Positions 49,298 through 58,264 of a stretch of 64,000 nt of DNA are shown here, piece after piece. A program made the position numbers and the translations under genes. Each line of letters starts with the position of its first letter. Positions within the stretch are counted from its first letter, which is position 1. The notes under the pieces were generated by a model, which saw only the letters and a list, made by a program, of their open reading frames with translations, was not told where the DNA came from and did no database searches. This DNA is from Pseudomonas profundi (GTDB lineage: Bacteria; Pseudomonadota; Gammaproteobacteria; Pseudomonadales; Pseudomonadaceae): positions 39,230-103,229 of the forward strand of contig NZ_VTPZ01000015.1 in the NCBI RefSeq assembly GCF_008638305.1, in the 5' to 3' direction.

Positions 49298-49527
49298 ACG
49301 GCGCCCAGGTCTCGGCATTTCAAGCCAACAGCGGCATCGCGCCTTCCGCGATGGCGACCGTCTTGGTCGGCGTCGTGTTCGCGGTCCTGCTCGTCTGGGG
49401 CGTCTGGGCCATCCGAACGGCCTACGTGGGGTGGTCCGAGAGCCACCTCAACCAGCGCCAGTTCCTCGGCGTCTGCATCCGCTTCGTCGCGATGTACCTC
49501 GTCCTGAGTTTCTTCCTCCTCTCCTGA
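49294..49527 (+). CDS. PFL_4701-family membrane protein (TIGR03758)
   Basis: A 77-aa protein with two membrane helices (residues 20-42 and 58-77) and the conserved WGVWAIRTAYVGWSE loop. It overlaps the RAQPRD gene by ATGA. By size and topology it is an inner-membrane channel subunit of the DUF3262 type. Confidence 0.88.
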   Translation: MNGAQVSAFQANSGIAPSAMATVLVGVVFAVLLVWGVWAIRTAYVGWSESHLNQRQFLGVCIRFVAMYLVLSFFLLS

Positions 49528-49543
49528 CCTGAAAGGCCTGACC

Positions 49544-49903
49544 ATGCAAAACCGCATCCTCACTTCCCGTTTTGTCCAGCGCGCCACCGTGGCTCTGGGC
49601 GCCGCCGCGCTGCCCGCGCTGTCGTTCGCGCAGGGGTTGCCGCAACTGGAGAACCCGACCCGCGGCACGGGCAACGGCATCATGGAAACGATCAGGAACT
49701 ACGGCTACGACATCATCATGCTCGTGGCCCTGCTGGTTGTGGCGTCGATGTTCATTGGCGTGTGCTACCACGCCTACGGCACCTACGCGGAAATCCACAC
49801 TGGTCGCAAAACCTGGGGCCAATTCGGCCTCACGGTCGCCATCGGCGCGGTGCTGCTCGTGATCGGCATCTGGCTGCTCACCGAAGCCACCGGCATCCTG
49901 TAA
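49544..49903 (+). CDS. PFL_4702-family membrane protein, possible pilin (TIGR03745)
   Basis: A 119-aa protein with a long N-terminal signal (residues 1-28, ending SFAQ) and two membrane helices (residues 52-74 and 98-118). The short processed size and topology resemble TraA/VirB2-type conjugative pilins, and the family member is the likely pilus subunit of this system. ACCTGAAAGGCC precedes the ATG. Confidence 0.85.
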   Translation: MQNRILTSRFVQRATVALGAAALPALSFAQGLPQLENPTRGTGNGIMETIRNYGYDIIMLVALLVVASMFIGVCYHAYGTYAEIHTGRKTWGQFGLTVAIGAVLLVIGIWLLTEATGIL

Positions 49904-49915
49904 GGCGAGGCCGGT

Positions 49916-50326
49916 ATGTCCGAGCAGCAGCACGTCCGTGCTGACGGGACGGTCACGTTCCTTCCGCACCGGCTCAACCGCCATCCCGTTGTCGTGCGCG
50001 GCCTCACCGCCGACGAGCTGTGGATCTGCTGCGGCCTGTCCGGCGCCGCCGGCCTGCTGGTCGGTGCGCCGCTGTCCTGGGTGTTCCGCACGATCGCGCT
50101 CGCGCCCACGTTCGTCGTGCTGGGCGTGGCCTTCGGCGTGTTCATCGGGGGCGGCATCCTGCGTCGCCTCAAGCGTGGGCGTCCCGACACCTGGCTGTAT
50201 CGGCAACTCCAGTGGCGCATCGCCACGCGCTATCCGCTGGTGGCGGGCTGGGTGGGCGGCCATGTGCTGATCTCACGCTCCGGCTTCTGGACCACCCGAA
50301 GGTCTGCTGCAAGGGGGGCACGATGA
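49916..50326 (+). CDS. TIGR03750-family conjugal transfer protein
   Basis: A 136-aa inner-membrane protein (DUF3487) with two central helices (residues 45-62 and 63-85) and a basic C-terminus. RLNRHPVVVRGLTADELW is the conserved start. It resembles TraL-type proteins that join the pilus base to the channel. Its end overlaps the next gene by ATGA. Confidence 0.87.
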   Translation: MSEQQHVRADGTVTFLPHRLNRHPVVVRGLTADELWICCGLSGAAGLLVGAPLSWVFRTIALAPTFVVLGVAFGVFIGGGILRRLKRGRPDTWLYRQLQWRIATRYPLVAGWVGGHVLISRSGFWTTRRSAARGAR

Positions 50327-51012
50327 GCCGCTTCAAGAACGAGATCACCCATCTGCAGGCGCACATCAAGACGCTTCGCCTGGGTGCTGGCGCGCTGGTC
50401 ATCGTCGCCCTGGTCATGGGCGGCGGCTGGTGGAGCGCTCCGCGCGACCTGACCATCCACGTCCCGCCTGATCTGCGCTCCGGCAGTACCCGCAAGTGGT
50501 GGGAAGTGCCGCCCGAATCGGTCTATGCGTTCACGTTCTACGTGTTTCAGACCCTCAACCGCTGGCCGACGAATGGCGAAGAGGACTATGCGCGTAATCT
50601 CCACACGCTCTCGCCGTACCTCACCCCATCCTGCCAGGCCTTCCTGCGGGCGGACTACGACTATCGCCGCTCCACGGGCGAGCTGCGTCAGCGCGTGCGC
50701 GGCATCTACGAAATCCCCGGTCGCGGCTACGGTGACGACCCCACGGCGCGCGTGCGCGTGGTGTCCGACCGCGACTGGGTGGTGACGCTGGACATCACCG
50801 CAGACGAGTACTACGGGGCGGAACAAGTCAAGCGGGCTTTGGTGCGCTACCCCGTGAAAGTCACGCGGGTGGACATCGATCCCGCTCGCAATCCGTTTGG
50901 CCTGGCGCTCGACTGCTACGAGGGTGCGCCCCAGCGCATCAGCACACCGGAGCCGTCGCGCCCGGCACCTGGCGGCCTGTCTCCGCAAGCGCCTCAAGGA
51001 GAAACCCCATGA
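50323..51012 (+). CDS. PFL_4703-family protein, TraE/VirB8-like (TIGR03746)
   Basis: A 229-aa bitopic inner-membrane protein: short cytoplasmic tail, one membrane helix (residues 22-42), then a periplasmic domain with SGSTRKWWEVPPESVYAFTFYVFQTLNRWPTNGEEDYARNL and LDITADEYYGAEQVKRALVRYPVKVTRVD. The layout is that of VirB8/TraE channel scaffolds. Pro-rich tail. It overlaps both neighbours by 4 nt. Confidence 0.88.
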   Translation: MSRFKNEITHLQAHIKTLRLGAGALVIVALVMGGGWWSAPRDLTIHVPPDLRSGSTRKWWEVPPESVYAFTFYVFQTLNRWPTNGEEDYARNLHTLSPYLTPSCQAFLRADYDYRRSTGELRQRVRGIYEIPGRGYGDDPTARVRVVSDRDWVVTLDITADEYYGAEQVKRALVRYPVKVTRVDIDPARNPFGLALDCYEGAPQRISTPEPSRPAPGGLSPQAPQGETP

Positions 51013-51926
51013 AGCACCTTGTACTCGCACTGCTGGGGCTGCTGGCCGTCGCCTCGGCTCCTTTTGCCCAGGCCGTGGAGATCCTTCGCTGGGAACGCAT
51101 GCCCCTGGCCGTGCCCCTGCGTGTCGGGCAGGAGCGCGTCGTGTTTATCAACCGGAACGTCCGCGTGGGCGTGCCCGCGGGCGTCGGCGAGCGCTTGCGG
51201 GTGCAGAGTGCGGGCGGCGCGGTGTACCTGCGCGCGAGCGAGCCGATCGAGCCCACACGGCTGCAATTGCAGGATGCCGACACGGGCGCGCTGATTCTGC
51301 TCGATATCGCGGCCGAGCCGGCCAAGGACGGCGAAGCCGAGTTGGAGCCGGTGCGCATCGTCGAGGGCGACAGCGCCCCGACGCGCTATGGCGATCAAGC
51401 CGACGGAGCAGACGACGCCCCGGCGCGCGCCCAGGACCAGGCAGGCGCGCGGGCAGCGCGGCGTGAAACCCCGGTTCCGGTCGTGCTGACGCGCTTCGCC
51501 GCGCAGAACCTCTACGCACCGCTGCGCACCGTGGAGCCGCTGCCGGGCGTCATGCGGGTGAACCTGCGCCGCGATCTCGACCTCGGCACGCTGGTGCCGA
51601 CGCTGCCGGTGCGCGCAGTTGCGCTCGCCTCGTGGCGTCTGGAAGACCAGTGGGTCACAGCCGTGCGCCTCACCAATAGCAGCGGCGGCTGGATCACCCT
51701 GGACCCGCGCGTGTTGCAGGGCGATTTCCTCACCGCCACCTTCCAGCACGAAGCACTCGGCCCGCGCGGGACGCCAGAGGACACGACCGTCCTGTACTTG
51801 GTGACGCGGGGGCACGGCCTCGCGCAATCGCTGCTGCCGGCGATCAACCGCTTCGACCCAGCCGTGCATCTGCCGCAGCCCGAAGCCGAGGCCACCGACG
51901 ACAAGGAGGCCCGCCATGCGCAGTAA
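51009..51926 (+). CDS. PFL_4704-family protein, TraK/VirB9-like (TIGR03749)
   Basis: A 305-aa periplasmic protein with a signal peptide (residues 1-20, ending PFAQA) and beta-rich halves: EILRWERMPLAVPLRVGQERVVFINRNVRVGVP at the start and LPVRAVALASWRLEDQWVTAVRLTN in the second half, separated by a hydrophilic spacer. This is the TraK-type component of the outer-membrane core. It overlaps the TraB-like gene by 11 nt. Confidence 0.88.
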   Translation: MKHLVLALLGLLAVASAPFAQAVEILRWERMPLAVPLRVGQERVVFINRNVRVGVPAGVGERLRVQSAGGAVYLRASEPIEPTRLQLQDADTGALILLDIAAEPAKDGEAELEPVRIVEGDSAPTRYGDQADGADDAPARAQDQAGARAARRETPVPVVLTRFAAQNLYAPLRTVEPLPGVMRVNLRRDLDLGTLVPTLPVRAVALASWRLEDQWVTAVRLTNSSGGWITLDPRVLQGDFLTATFQHEALGPRGTPEDTTVLYLVTRGHGLAQSLLPAINRFDPAVHLPQPEAEATDDKEARHAQ

Positions 51927-53346
51927 CGGACTCCTGAAGTGGTTAATGATCCCCGTGGCCCTGCTGGTGCTGTTCGTCGCCATCCGGCTGTTTTCGGGTG
52001 GAGGCTCGTCGGCGCCGCCCGCTGCGGATGCCGGCGCCAAGCTCACGCCGGAGGAGATGAAGGCGCTGGGCATCGAGGGCGATACCCCCCGCGATACCGT
52101 GGCGACGCTCGTGGCGCAAGTGAAGCAGTTGCGCACCGAACTGCAGACGGCGCTGTCCGACAACAAGTCCCAGCGCGAAGAGAACCAGCGCCTGCGCCAA
52201 CGCGAGAACTCGATCGACCAGCGCATCAATTCGGCGCTGGAGACCGAGCGCTCCAACCTGCGCCGCGACCAGCAGCAGGCAGCCAGCGAACGCCAGCAGA
52301 CCGAGGGACTGCTCGCCGACCTGCAGCGGCGCCTGGAAGGCATCGGCGGGCGCGGCGGCGGCCACGCCGATCTACCCGTGGGCCTGGGGCTGCGTAACGG
52401 CGACGAGGCAGGCATGGAAGGCGGCGTGCGCTGGGTCGAGCCGGACGACGCGAAGCCCGCTGATGGGCGTAACGGCAGTCGCGGCACGGGTGGCGGCATG
52501 AGCTTTCCGACGAGCTTCGGCCCCGCGCAGAGCACGCTGGAAACCACGGCACAAACCGTGGCGAACGCGGGCGCCCGCGCCGCAGGCGTCAAGAGCGCCA
52601 AGCCGGTCTATACGGTGCCGACCAACTCGACGCTGATGGGATCGGTGGCAATGACGGCGCTGATCGGCCGCGTGCCGATCGACGGTACGGTCAACGATCC
52701 GTATCCGTTCAAAGTCCTGGTCGGTCCCGACAATCTCACGGCAAACGGTATCGACATTCCCGACGTGGCGGGCGCCGTGTTTTCCGGCACGGCCTCGGGC
52801 GACTGGACGCTCTCTTGCGTGCGCGGCCAGGTGCGCAGCATCACCTTTGTGTTCCATGACGGGACCATTCGGACGATTCCCGAAGACCGCGACGGCAACC
52901 AGCAGAACAACCAGCAGCAGAACTCTCAAAGTGGGGGCCTGGGCTGGATCAGCGATCCCTATGGCATTCCCTGCGTCAGCGGAGAGCGGCGCAGCAACGC
53001 CCAGCAGTACCTCGGTTCGCAGGCGCTGATCACCGCGGCGGGTGCTGGCGTGGCCTCGCTCATCGACAGCGACAGCGGTCAGATGTCCTACGTGGGCGCA
53101 GACGGTTCCATCGGCAGCGTCGGCATTTCCAGCAACGAGGCCGTAGGTCGCATCCTGGCCGGTGGCGTGCGCGACATGGCCGATTGGGTGAACAAGTTGT
53201 ACGGCCAGGCCTTCGCCGCCGTCTATGTCCAACCCGGCGCAAAGGTCGCCGTCCACCTCGAAAAGCCGCTCGCCATCGATTTCGATCCCGAAGGTCGCAA
53301 GGTCGATCACCGTGCAGGAGAAAGCCATGCTCTCGAACTTGAATAA
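51916..53346 (+). CDS. PFL_4705-family protein, TraB/VirB10-like (TIGR03752)
   Basis: A 476-aa protein spanning the envelope: one N-terminal membrane helix (residues 8-25), a coiled coil (residues 60-145, QVKQLRTELQTALSDNKSQREENQRLRQRE), a Gly-rich linker and a C-terminal beta-barrel domain with TVPTNSTLMGSVAMTALIGRVPIDG and FKVLVGPDNLTANGIDIPDVAGAVFSG, as in TraB/VirB10. It links inner-membrane ATPases to the outer-membrane pore. Confidence 0.9.
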   Translation: MRSNGLLKWLMIPVALLVLFVAIRLFSGGGSSAPPAADAGAKLTPEEMKALGIEGDTPRDTVATLVAQVKQLRTELQTALSDNKSQREENQRLRQRENSIDQRINSALETERSNLRRDQQQAASERQQTEGLLADLQRRLEGIGGRGGGHADLPVGLGLRNGDEAGMEGGVRWVEPDDAKPADGRNGSRGTGGGMSFPTSFGPAQSTLETTAQTVANAGARAAGVKSAKPVYTVPTNSTLMGSVAMTALIGRVPIDGTVNDPYPFKVLVGPDNLTANGIDIPDVAGAVFSGTASGDWTLSCVRGQVRSITFVFHDGTIRTIPEDRDGNQQNNQQQNSQSGGLGWISDPYGIPCVSGERRSNAQQYLGSQALITAAGAGVASLIDSDSGQMSYVGADGSIGSVGISSNEAVGRILAGGVRDMADWVNKLYGQAFAAVYVQPGAKVAVHLEKPLAIDFDPEGRKVDHRAGESHALELE

Positions 53347-53767
53347 GGGCCTGGCGCTGGCCCTTGCCGTCGCGGTGCTCGGCGGCTGCGCCACCAGCAA
53401 GGAAAAGCTGCTGCCCCACGGCGACAGCACGATGATGGACATCTGGCAGCAGAACGCCGGTGACGGCGGCGGTGGCGCCGGCCAGGTGGCACGCAGGCAA
53501 TTGCTCGACGCGCGCCAGAGCCTGCGCCGGCCGCTGACCGAGATGGATGTACAGGCCGCGCCCGCCGAGCAGATGCGCTACACGCGCACAGCGCGCAACG
53601 AGGTCTATCGCCAGTTCCAGCGCCTGCCGAATCCCGACCTGGTGATGTACGTGTACCCGCACCTGGCAGGCACGGACCCGGTGCCCGTGCCGGGCTATAC
53701 GACGGTTTTTCCCTTGTACCAGCGCGTGCAGTACGCCATGCCGGGCGAGCGCGTGGAGGACTACTGA
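53327..53767 (+). CDS. TIGR03751-family conjugal transfer lipoprotein
   Basis: A 146-aa lipoprotein (signal residues 1-19, lipobox AVLGGC with Cys20), the TraV/VirB7-like part of the outer-membrane core. TMMDIWQQNAGDGGGGAGQVARRQLL and the end PVPGYTTVFPLYQRVQYAMPGERVEDY are the conserved regions. The ATG at 53327 begins the signal peptide and lies 20 nt inside the previous gene. Confidence 0.9.
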   Translation: MLSNLNKGLALALAVAVLGGCATSKEKLLPHGDSTMMDIWQQNAGDGGGGAGQVARRQLLDARQSLRRPLTEMDVQAAPAEQMRYTRTARNEVYRQFQRLPNPDLVMYVYPHLAGTDPVPVPGYTTVFPLYQRVQYAMPGERVEDY

Positions 53768-56649
53768 TGCGCTGGAAACTCCCCTGGCACAAGTCGGCCG
53801 CGCCGAAGCTGGCCGCATCCGGCGCAGGCGATGACGAGCGGCCGGAGGGCTGGCAACGCCACGTCGAGGCCTTGCGCCAGGCCGGCATCCCAGAACCCGG
53901 CACGGCGGTCCATGGCCGCAGGCCGGCGACCGTGGCCGACGAGCAGGCGCTGTACGACGTCGCGCCGTCGTTCGCGGAATTCCTGCCCTGGGTGGAGTTC
54001 CTGCCCGATTCGAAGTCCATGCTGCTGGAAGACGGGCAATCGGTCGCGGCATTCTACGAGCTGGTGCCGCTGGGCACCGAGGGCCGGGAACCCGGCTGGC
54101 TCGCGCATGCCCGCGACGCCTTGGAGAACGCGCTCCAGGACTCGTTCGATGAACTGGACGAGAACCCCTGGGTACTCCAGCTCTACGCCCAGGACGAACC
54201 CAGCTTCGACCAGTACATGCAGACCCTGCGCGACTACGTGCAGCCGCGCGCCCGCAATACGGCTTTCACCGAGTTCTACCTTCGCTTCTTCGGACACCAC
54301 CTGCGCGCGGTAGCGAAGCCGGGCGGGCTGTTCGAGGACACGGTGGTCACGCGGCTGCGTTGGCGCGGCCAGACGCGGCGCGTGCGCATGGTCGTCTATC
54401 GCCGGGCCACCGGGCAGGCGAGCCGCCGCGGCCAGACGCCCGAGCAGATGCTGAACATCGTCTGTGATCGCCTGTGTGGCGGGCTGGCGAACGCCGGCAT
54501 CCAGGCCCGGCGCATGGTCGCGGCCGACGTCCATGACTGGCTACTGCGGTGGTTTAACCCGCGTCCCACGCTGCTCGGCCCTGGGGTCGAGGACCGCGAA
54601 CGCTTCTATGCGCTGGCACGCTACCCCGACGAGACAGAAGACGGTGAGATCGAGCTGGCGAGCGGACGGGATTTCAGCCAGCGGCTTTTCTTCAGCCAGC
54701 CACGTTCGGACGCGGAGCACGGCACCTGGCACTTCGACGGCATGCCGCATCGTGTGCTGGTCACTGACCGGCTGCGCATGCCGCCCGGCACGGGGCATTT
54801 GACTGGCGAAACTCGCAAAGGCGATGCGATCAATACGCTGTTCGATCAGATGCCCGAGGACACGACGATGTGTCTGACCATGGTGGCGACCCCCCAGGAC
54901 ATCCTCGAATCGCACCTGAACCACCTGGCGAAGAAGGCAGTCGGCGAAACACTGGCATCGGAACAGACGCTCAAGGATGTGCAGGAGGCCCGCTCGCTGA
55001 TCGGCAGCGCGCACAAGCTGTACCGGGGAACACTGGCGTTCTATTTGCGCGGCCGGGATGAAGCCGAACTGGACCGGCGCGGCCTTGATCTGGCGAACGT
55101 GATGCTTAACGCCGGTTTGCAGCCCGTGCGCGAGGACGATGAAGTCGCGCCTTTGAACAGTTATCTGCGCTGGCTGCCGTGCTGCTACAACCCGAGCCAG
55201 GATCGACGGAACTGGTTCACCCAACTGATGTTCGCCCAGCACGTGGCGAACCTCTCACCGGCCTGGGGCCGCAGCCAGGGCACGGGCCATCCGGGTAATA
55301 CGTTCTTCAATCGAGGCGGCGGGCCGATCACCTTTGACCCGCTCAACCGCCTGGATCGGCAGATGAACGCGCACCTGTTCCTGTTCGGCCCCACCGGCTC
55401 CGGCAAAAGCGCAACGCTCAACAACCTCTTGAACCAGGTCACGGCCATCTACCGGCCGCGCCTCTTCATCGTGGAAGCCGGCAACAGCTTCGGCTTGTTC
55501 AGCGATTTCGCCAAGCGCCTGGGCCTGACTGTGAACCGGGTCAAGCTGGCCCCTGGCTCGGGCATCAGCCTGGCGCCGTTCGCCGACGCGCGTCGGCTGA
55601 TCGAAACGCCGAGCGACGTGCAGACGCTGGATGCCGATGTGCTGGACGAGGACATGCCACCCGATGCATCGGCCATGGAAGCGGACGAGCAGCGCGACGT
55701 ACTCGGCGAGTTGGAAATCACCGCACGGCTGATGATCACCGGCGGCGAGGATAAAGAAGAGGCCCGGATGACGCGGGCCGATCGCTCGCTCATCCGCCAG
55801 TGCATCCTCGACGCCGCCGAGCATTGCGTGGCCGAGAAGCGCACGGTGCTCACGCGCGACGTGCGCAACGCGCTGCGCGAGCGCGGCCAGGACCCAACGC
55901 TGCCAGAGATGCGGCGCGTGCGGCTGCTGGAGATGGCAGATGCCATGGACATGTTCTGTCAAGGCACCGATGGCGAAATGTTCGACCGCGACGGCACGCC
56001 GTGGCCCGAGGCCGACATCACCCTGGTCGATCTGGCGACCTATGCCCGCGAAGGCTACAACGCGCAGCTTTCCATCGCCTACATCAGCCTGATCAGCACG
56101 GTGAACAACATCGCCGAGCGCGACCAGTACCTGGGCCGCCCGATCATCAACGTGACCGATGAAGGGCACATCATCACCAAGAACCCGCTGCTCGCGCCCT
56201 ACGTCGTGAAGATCACGAAGATGTGGCGCAAGTTGGGTGCCTGGTTTTGGCTCGCGACGCAGAATATCGACGATCTGCCGCGCGCCGCGGAACCCATGCT
56301 CAACATGATCGAGTGGTGGATCTGCCTGTCGATGCCGCCGGACGAGGTAGAGAAGATCGCCCGGTTCCGCGAACTCTCGCCCGCGCAGAAAGCGCTGATG
56401 CTTTCGGCGCGCAAAGAGGCGGGGAAATTCACCGAGGGCGTCATCCTCTCCAAGAGCATGGAAGTGCTGTTCCGCGCCGTGCCGCCGAGCCTGTACCTCG
56501 CGCTCGCGCAAACCGAACCCGAAGAGAAGGCAGAGCGCTACCAGCTCATGCAGCAATACGGCTGCACCGAGCTGGAAGCAGCTTTCAAGGTCGCCGAGAA
56601 GATCGACCAGGCACGCGGCATCGAGTCGCCGGCCTTGGAACTGTCGTAA
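53767..56649 (+). CDS. traC: TraC/VirB4-type conjugation ATPase (TIGR03744)
   Basis: A 960-aa ATPase that powers pilus assembly and transfer. The N-terminal half has PFLAEFLPWVEFLPD-like TraC sequence; Walker A is LFGPTGSGKSATLNNLL (near residue 540), and the Walker B-like PIINVTDEGHIITKNPLLAP (near 795) and FWLATQNIDDLPRAAEPMLNMIEWWICL follow. Its start overlaps the lipoprotein stop codon by one base. Expected in the cytoplasm at the inner membrane. Confidence 0.93.
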   Translation: MRWKLPWHKSAAPKLAASGAGDDERPEGWQRHVEALRQAGIPEPGTAVHGRRPATVADEQALYDVAPSFAEFLPWVEFLPDSKSMLLEDGQSVAAFYELVPLGTEGREPGWLAHARDALENALQDSFDELDENPWVLQLYAQDEPSFDQYMQTLRDYVQPRARNTAFTEFYLRFFGHHLRAVAKPGGLFEDTVVTRLRWRGQTRRVRMVVYRRATGQASRRGQTPEQMLNIVCDRLCGGLANAGIQARRMVAADVHDWLLRWFNPRPTLLGPGVEDRERFYALARYPDETEDGEIELASGRDFSQRLFFSQPRSDAEHGTWHFDGMPHRVLVTDRLRMPPGTGHLTGETRKGDAINTLFDQMPEDTTMCLTMVATPQDILESHLNHLAKKAVGETLASEQTLKDVQEARSLIGSAHKLYRGTLAFYLRGRDEAELDRRGLDLANVMLNAGLQPVREDDEVAPLNSYLRWLPCCYNPSQDRRNWFTQLMFAQHVANLSPAWGRSQGTGHPGNTFFNRGGGPITFDPLNRLDRQMNAHLFLFGPTGSGKSATLNNLLNQVTAIYRPRLFIVEAGNSFGLFSDFAKRLGLTVNRVKLAPGSGISLAPFADARRLIETPSDVQTLDADVLDEDMPPDASAMEADEQRDVLGELEITARLMITGGEDKEEARMTRADRSLIRQCILDAAEHCVAEKRTVLTRDVRNALRERGQDPTLPEMRRVRLLEMADAMDMFCQGTDGEMFDRDGTPWPEADITLVDLATYAREGYNAQLSIAYISLISTVNNIAERDQYLGRPIINVTDEGHIITKNPLLAPYVVKITKMWRKLGAWFWLATQNIDDLPRAAEPMLNMIEWWICLSMPPDEVEKIARFRELSPAQKALMLSARKEAGKFTEGVILSKSMEVLFRAVPPSLYLALAQTEPEEKAERYQLMQQYGCTELEAAFKVAEKIDQARGIESPALELS

Positions 56650-56662
56650 GCCGGAGAACACC

Positions 56663-57427
56663 ATGGAGCAGAAGCGTCCTTCCATTCCGATACAAGTCCA
56701 GGCGTTCCGCCGTCGCCACAGGCGGCCCCGCTGGCCTTGGGCCTTGACTGCTGCGCTGGTCGCGCTGCTGCTGATCTGGCTCGTGTCCCGGTCGCCCGGC
56801 GAATCCTCATCGCAGTCGCCCACGCCGGCTAGCACGGCGCAGATGGCCGGGCCGCCCTGGAAAATGGGCAACCCCGAGGGCCGTTTCACACTGACGCTCT
56901 ATGCCGATCTGGAATGTCCGTTCTGCCGGGAGTACTTCCCGCAGCTCAAGCGCTGGGTCGGCAGCAACGCCGACGTGACCCTGCAATGGCATCACCAGCC
57001 GCTGGCTGCGCACGAGCCGGCCGCGTTGGCCGAGGCGCGTCTGGTCGAGTGCGTCGCCGAAGCCGGCGGGCATGCTGCCTTCTGGCGAGCCGTCGAGTGG
57101 GTCTATGCCCACACGCGCAGCGACGGCCTGGGACTGCCCGATGGCCTGCGCTACCCCGAATCGACGCCGGCCGTCGAGCAGTGCATGGCAAGCGAGCGGG
57201 TCGACGCGGCCATCCGCGCCCAGGCCGCGGAAGCCACGAAAAGCGGCGTGACGGCCACGCCGTCGCTGCGCCTGCTCGATCGCCAGACGGGTCAGTCCAT
57301 CCTGCTGCAGGGACCGATCGAAGGCGATGCCTTGCTGTCGGCCATGGACATGCTGTCCGCTGATGAACCACCCGCCACACCCGCCACCGAAATGCCTGCC
57401 GACGTTGTCGGCGACATGCCCAGGTAG
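56663..57427 (+). CDS. thioredoxin-fold DsbA/DsbC-like protein of the ICE
   Basis: A 254-aa membrane-anchored periplasmic protein: one N-terminal helix (residues 27-46), then a DsbA-like domain with CPFC in LYADLECPFCREYFPQLKRWV (near residue 83) and TKSGVTATPSLRLLDRQTG with the cis-Pro. It would form or isomerise disulphides in secreted channel parts. The last 12 codons lie inside dispersed repeat R2. Confidence 0.87.
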   Translation: MEQKRPSIPIQVQAFRRRHRRPRWPWALTAALVALLLIWLVSRSPGESSSQSPTPASTAQMAGPPWKMGNPEGRFTLTLYADLECPFCREYFPQLKRWVGSNADVTLQWHHQPLAAHEPAALAEARLVECVAEAGGHAAFWRAVEWVYAHTRSDGLGLPDGLRYPESTPAVEQCMASERVDAAIRAQAAEATKSGVTATPSLRLLDRQTGQSILLQGPIEGDALLSAMDMLSADEPPATPATEMPADVVGDMPR

Positions 57428-57528
57428 CCCGCGGTCCTTGAGGCTACGGCGCAGTCTTCTGCGCTGACCGCTCCCCGTTCGCTCCGCATCCTGGCCGCGA
57501 ACAATCACCTCTGCGTGGTGGTGGATGC
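57392..57528 (+). repeat. dispersed repeat R2
   Basis: About 137 bp homologous to R1 at 23079-23213, with an estimated two thirds to three quarters of positions identical by eye. It overlaps the last codons of the upstream gene and runs into the leader of radC. Conserved core: TGCC-GACGTTGTC-GCGACATGCC and the end GTGGTGGTGGATGC. Confidence 0.75.
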
Positions 57529-57542
57529 ACCTTGTTCCGTTG

Positions 57543-57585
57543 TTCTCATCCCCAGGAGGGCTTGCCCTCCCAGGGCGTGCGCCCT
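57543..57585 (+). promoter_or_regulatory. leader element J before radC
   Basis: TTCTCATCCCC followed by two stems, GGAGGGC/GCCCTCC with a TT loop (57555-57570) and AGGGC/GCCCT (57572-57585). It is the same architecture as the leaders at 21.8-30 kb, but in the secretion module. Confidence 0.55.
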
Positions 57586-57611
57586 CTGATCTCATCATCC
57601 GGAGGTTCGCC

Positions 57612-58106
57612 ATGTCTCTCGTCGTCAATGACTCCTGCGTGGAGTCGCTTTCCGCTGTCGCAGCCCAGCGTGAGGACTGGATCATCCAGCAGGCTATCGC
57701 GCTGCTGGAGAGACGGATCTTCAAAGTCGGACCGTGCCTCAGCCGACCGGCCGCCGTGCGGGACTACCTGCGTCTAAAACTGGTCGCTGAGCCCAACGAG
57801 GTATTCGCAATCGTTTTCCTGGACAGCATGCACCAAGTGTTGGCCTACGAGCCGATGTTCAGGGGCACGATCAATTCGACTGCGGTCTATCCCCGTGTCG
57901 TCGTGCAGCGTGTATTGGAGCTGAAAGCCGCCGCAGTGGTCTTCGCGCACCAGCACCCCTCGGGTGTCACTGAGCCGTCGAGCGCCGATCGTGCGCTGAC
58001 CCAGCAACTGCAGGCAGCGCTGGCGCTGATCGATGTTCGGGTACTGGATCACATCATCGTTGGCCAGGGGATTCCGTACTCCTTCGCGGAGCACAGCTTG
58101 CTGTAG
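57612..58106 (+). CDS. radC: RadC/YeeS-like JAB-domain protein
   Basis: A 164-aa RadC-type protein limited to the JAB/MPN domain; the N-terminal helix-hairpin-helix of chromosomal RadC is missing. The metal-binding motif is complete: a conserved Glu upstream (AEPNEVFAIVFLD) and HQHPSGVTEPSSADRALTQQL. Such short RadC proteins are common on ICEs and are of unknown function, despite the old DNA-repair label. A strong CCGGAGG sets the start. It has its own leader and terminator, so it is transcribed as a separate unit. Confidence 0.9.
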   Translation: MSLVVNDSCVESLSAVAAQREDWIIQQAIALLERRIFKVGPCLSRPAAVRDYLRLKLVAEPNEVFAIVFLDSMHQVLAYEPMFRGTINSTAVYPRVVVQRVLELKAAAVVFAHQHPSGVTEPSSADRALTQQLQAALALIDVRVLDHIIVGQGIPYSFAEHSLL

Positions 58107-58125
58107 CGCATCGTTCATTGATCAC

Positions 58126-58147
58126 AACGGGGGCTTCGGCCTCCGTT
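58126..58147 (+). terminator. intrinsic terminator after radC
   Basis: A 9-bp stem AACGGGGGC/GCCTCCGTT with TTCG tetraloop (one G-T pair) followed by TCTTCC. Confidence 0.85.
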
Positions 58148-58196
58148 TCTTCCTTGCCCCGAAGCAAGCAGGTATGCGGGGTGTCCGCGATGCGCA

Positions 58197-58203
58197 TTGT
58201 TTG
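58197..58203 (+). promoter_or_regulatory. TTGTTTG motif upstream of the PFL_4709 operon
   Basis: GCGCATTGTTTGTGG lies 62 nt before the TIGR03757 gene. The left flank (GCGCATTGTTTG) resembles that before pilL (TTCGCATTGTTTG). Candidate promoter or activator element for the last secretion operon. Confidence 0.45.
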
Positions 58204-58264
58204 TGGGGGCTGCACCGGATTCGGCGTTTGACTATGGCCCTGATCAACTTCCGGGGCACGTGTC

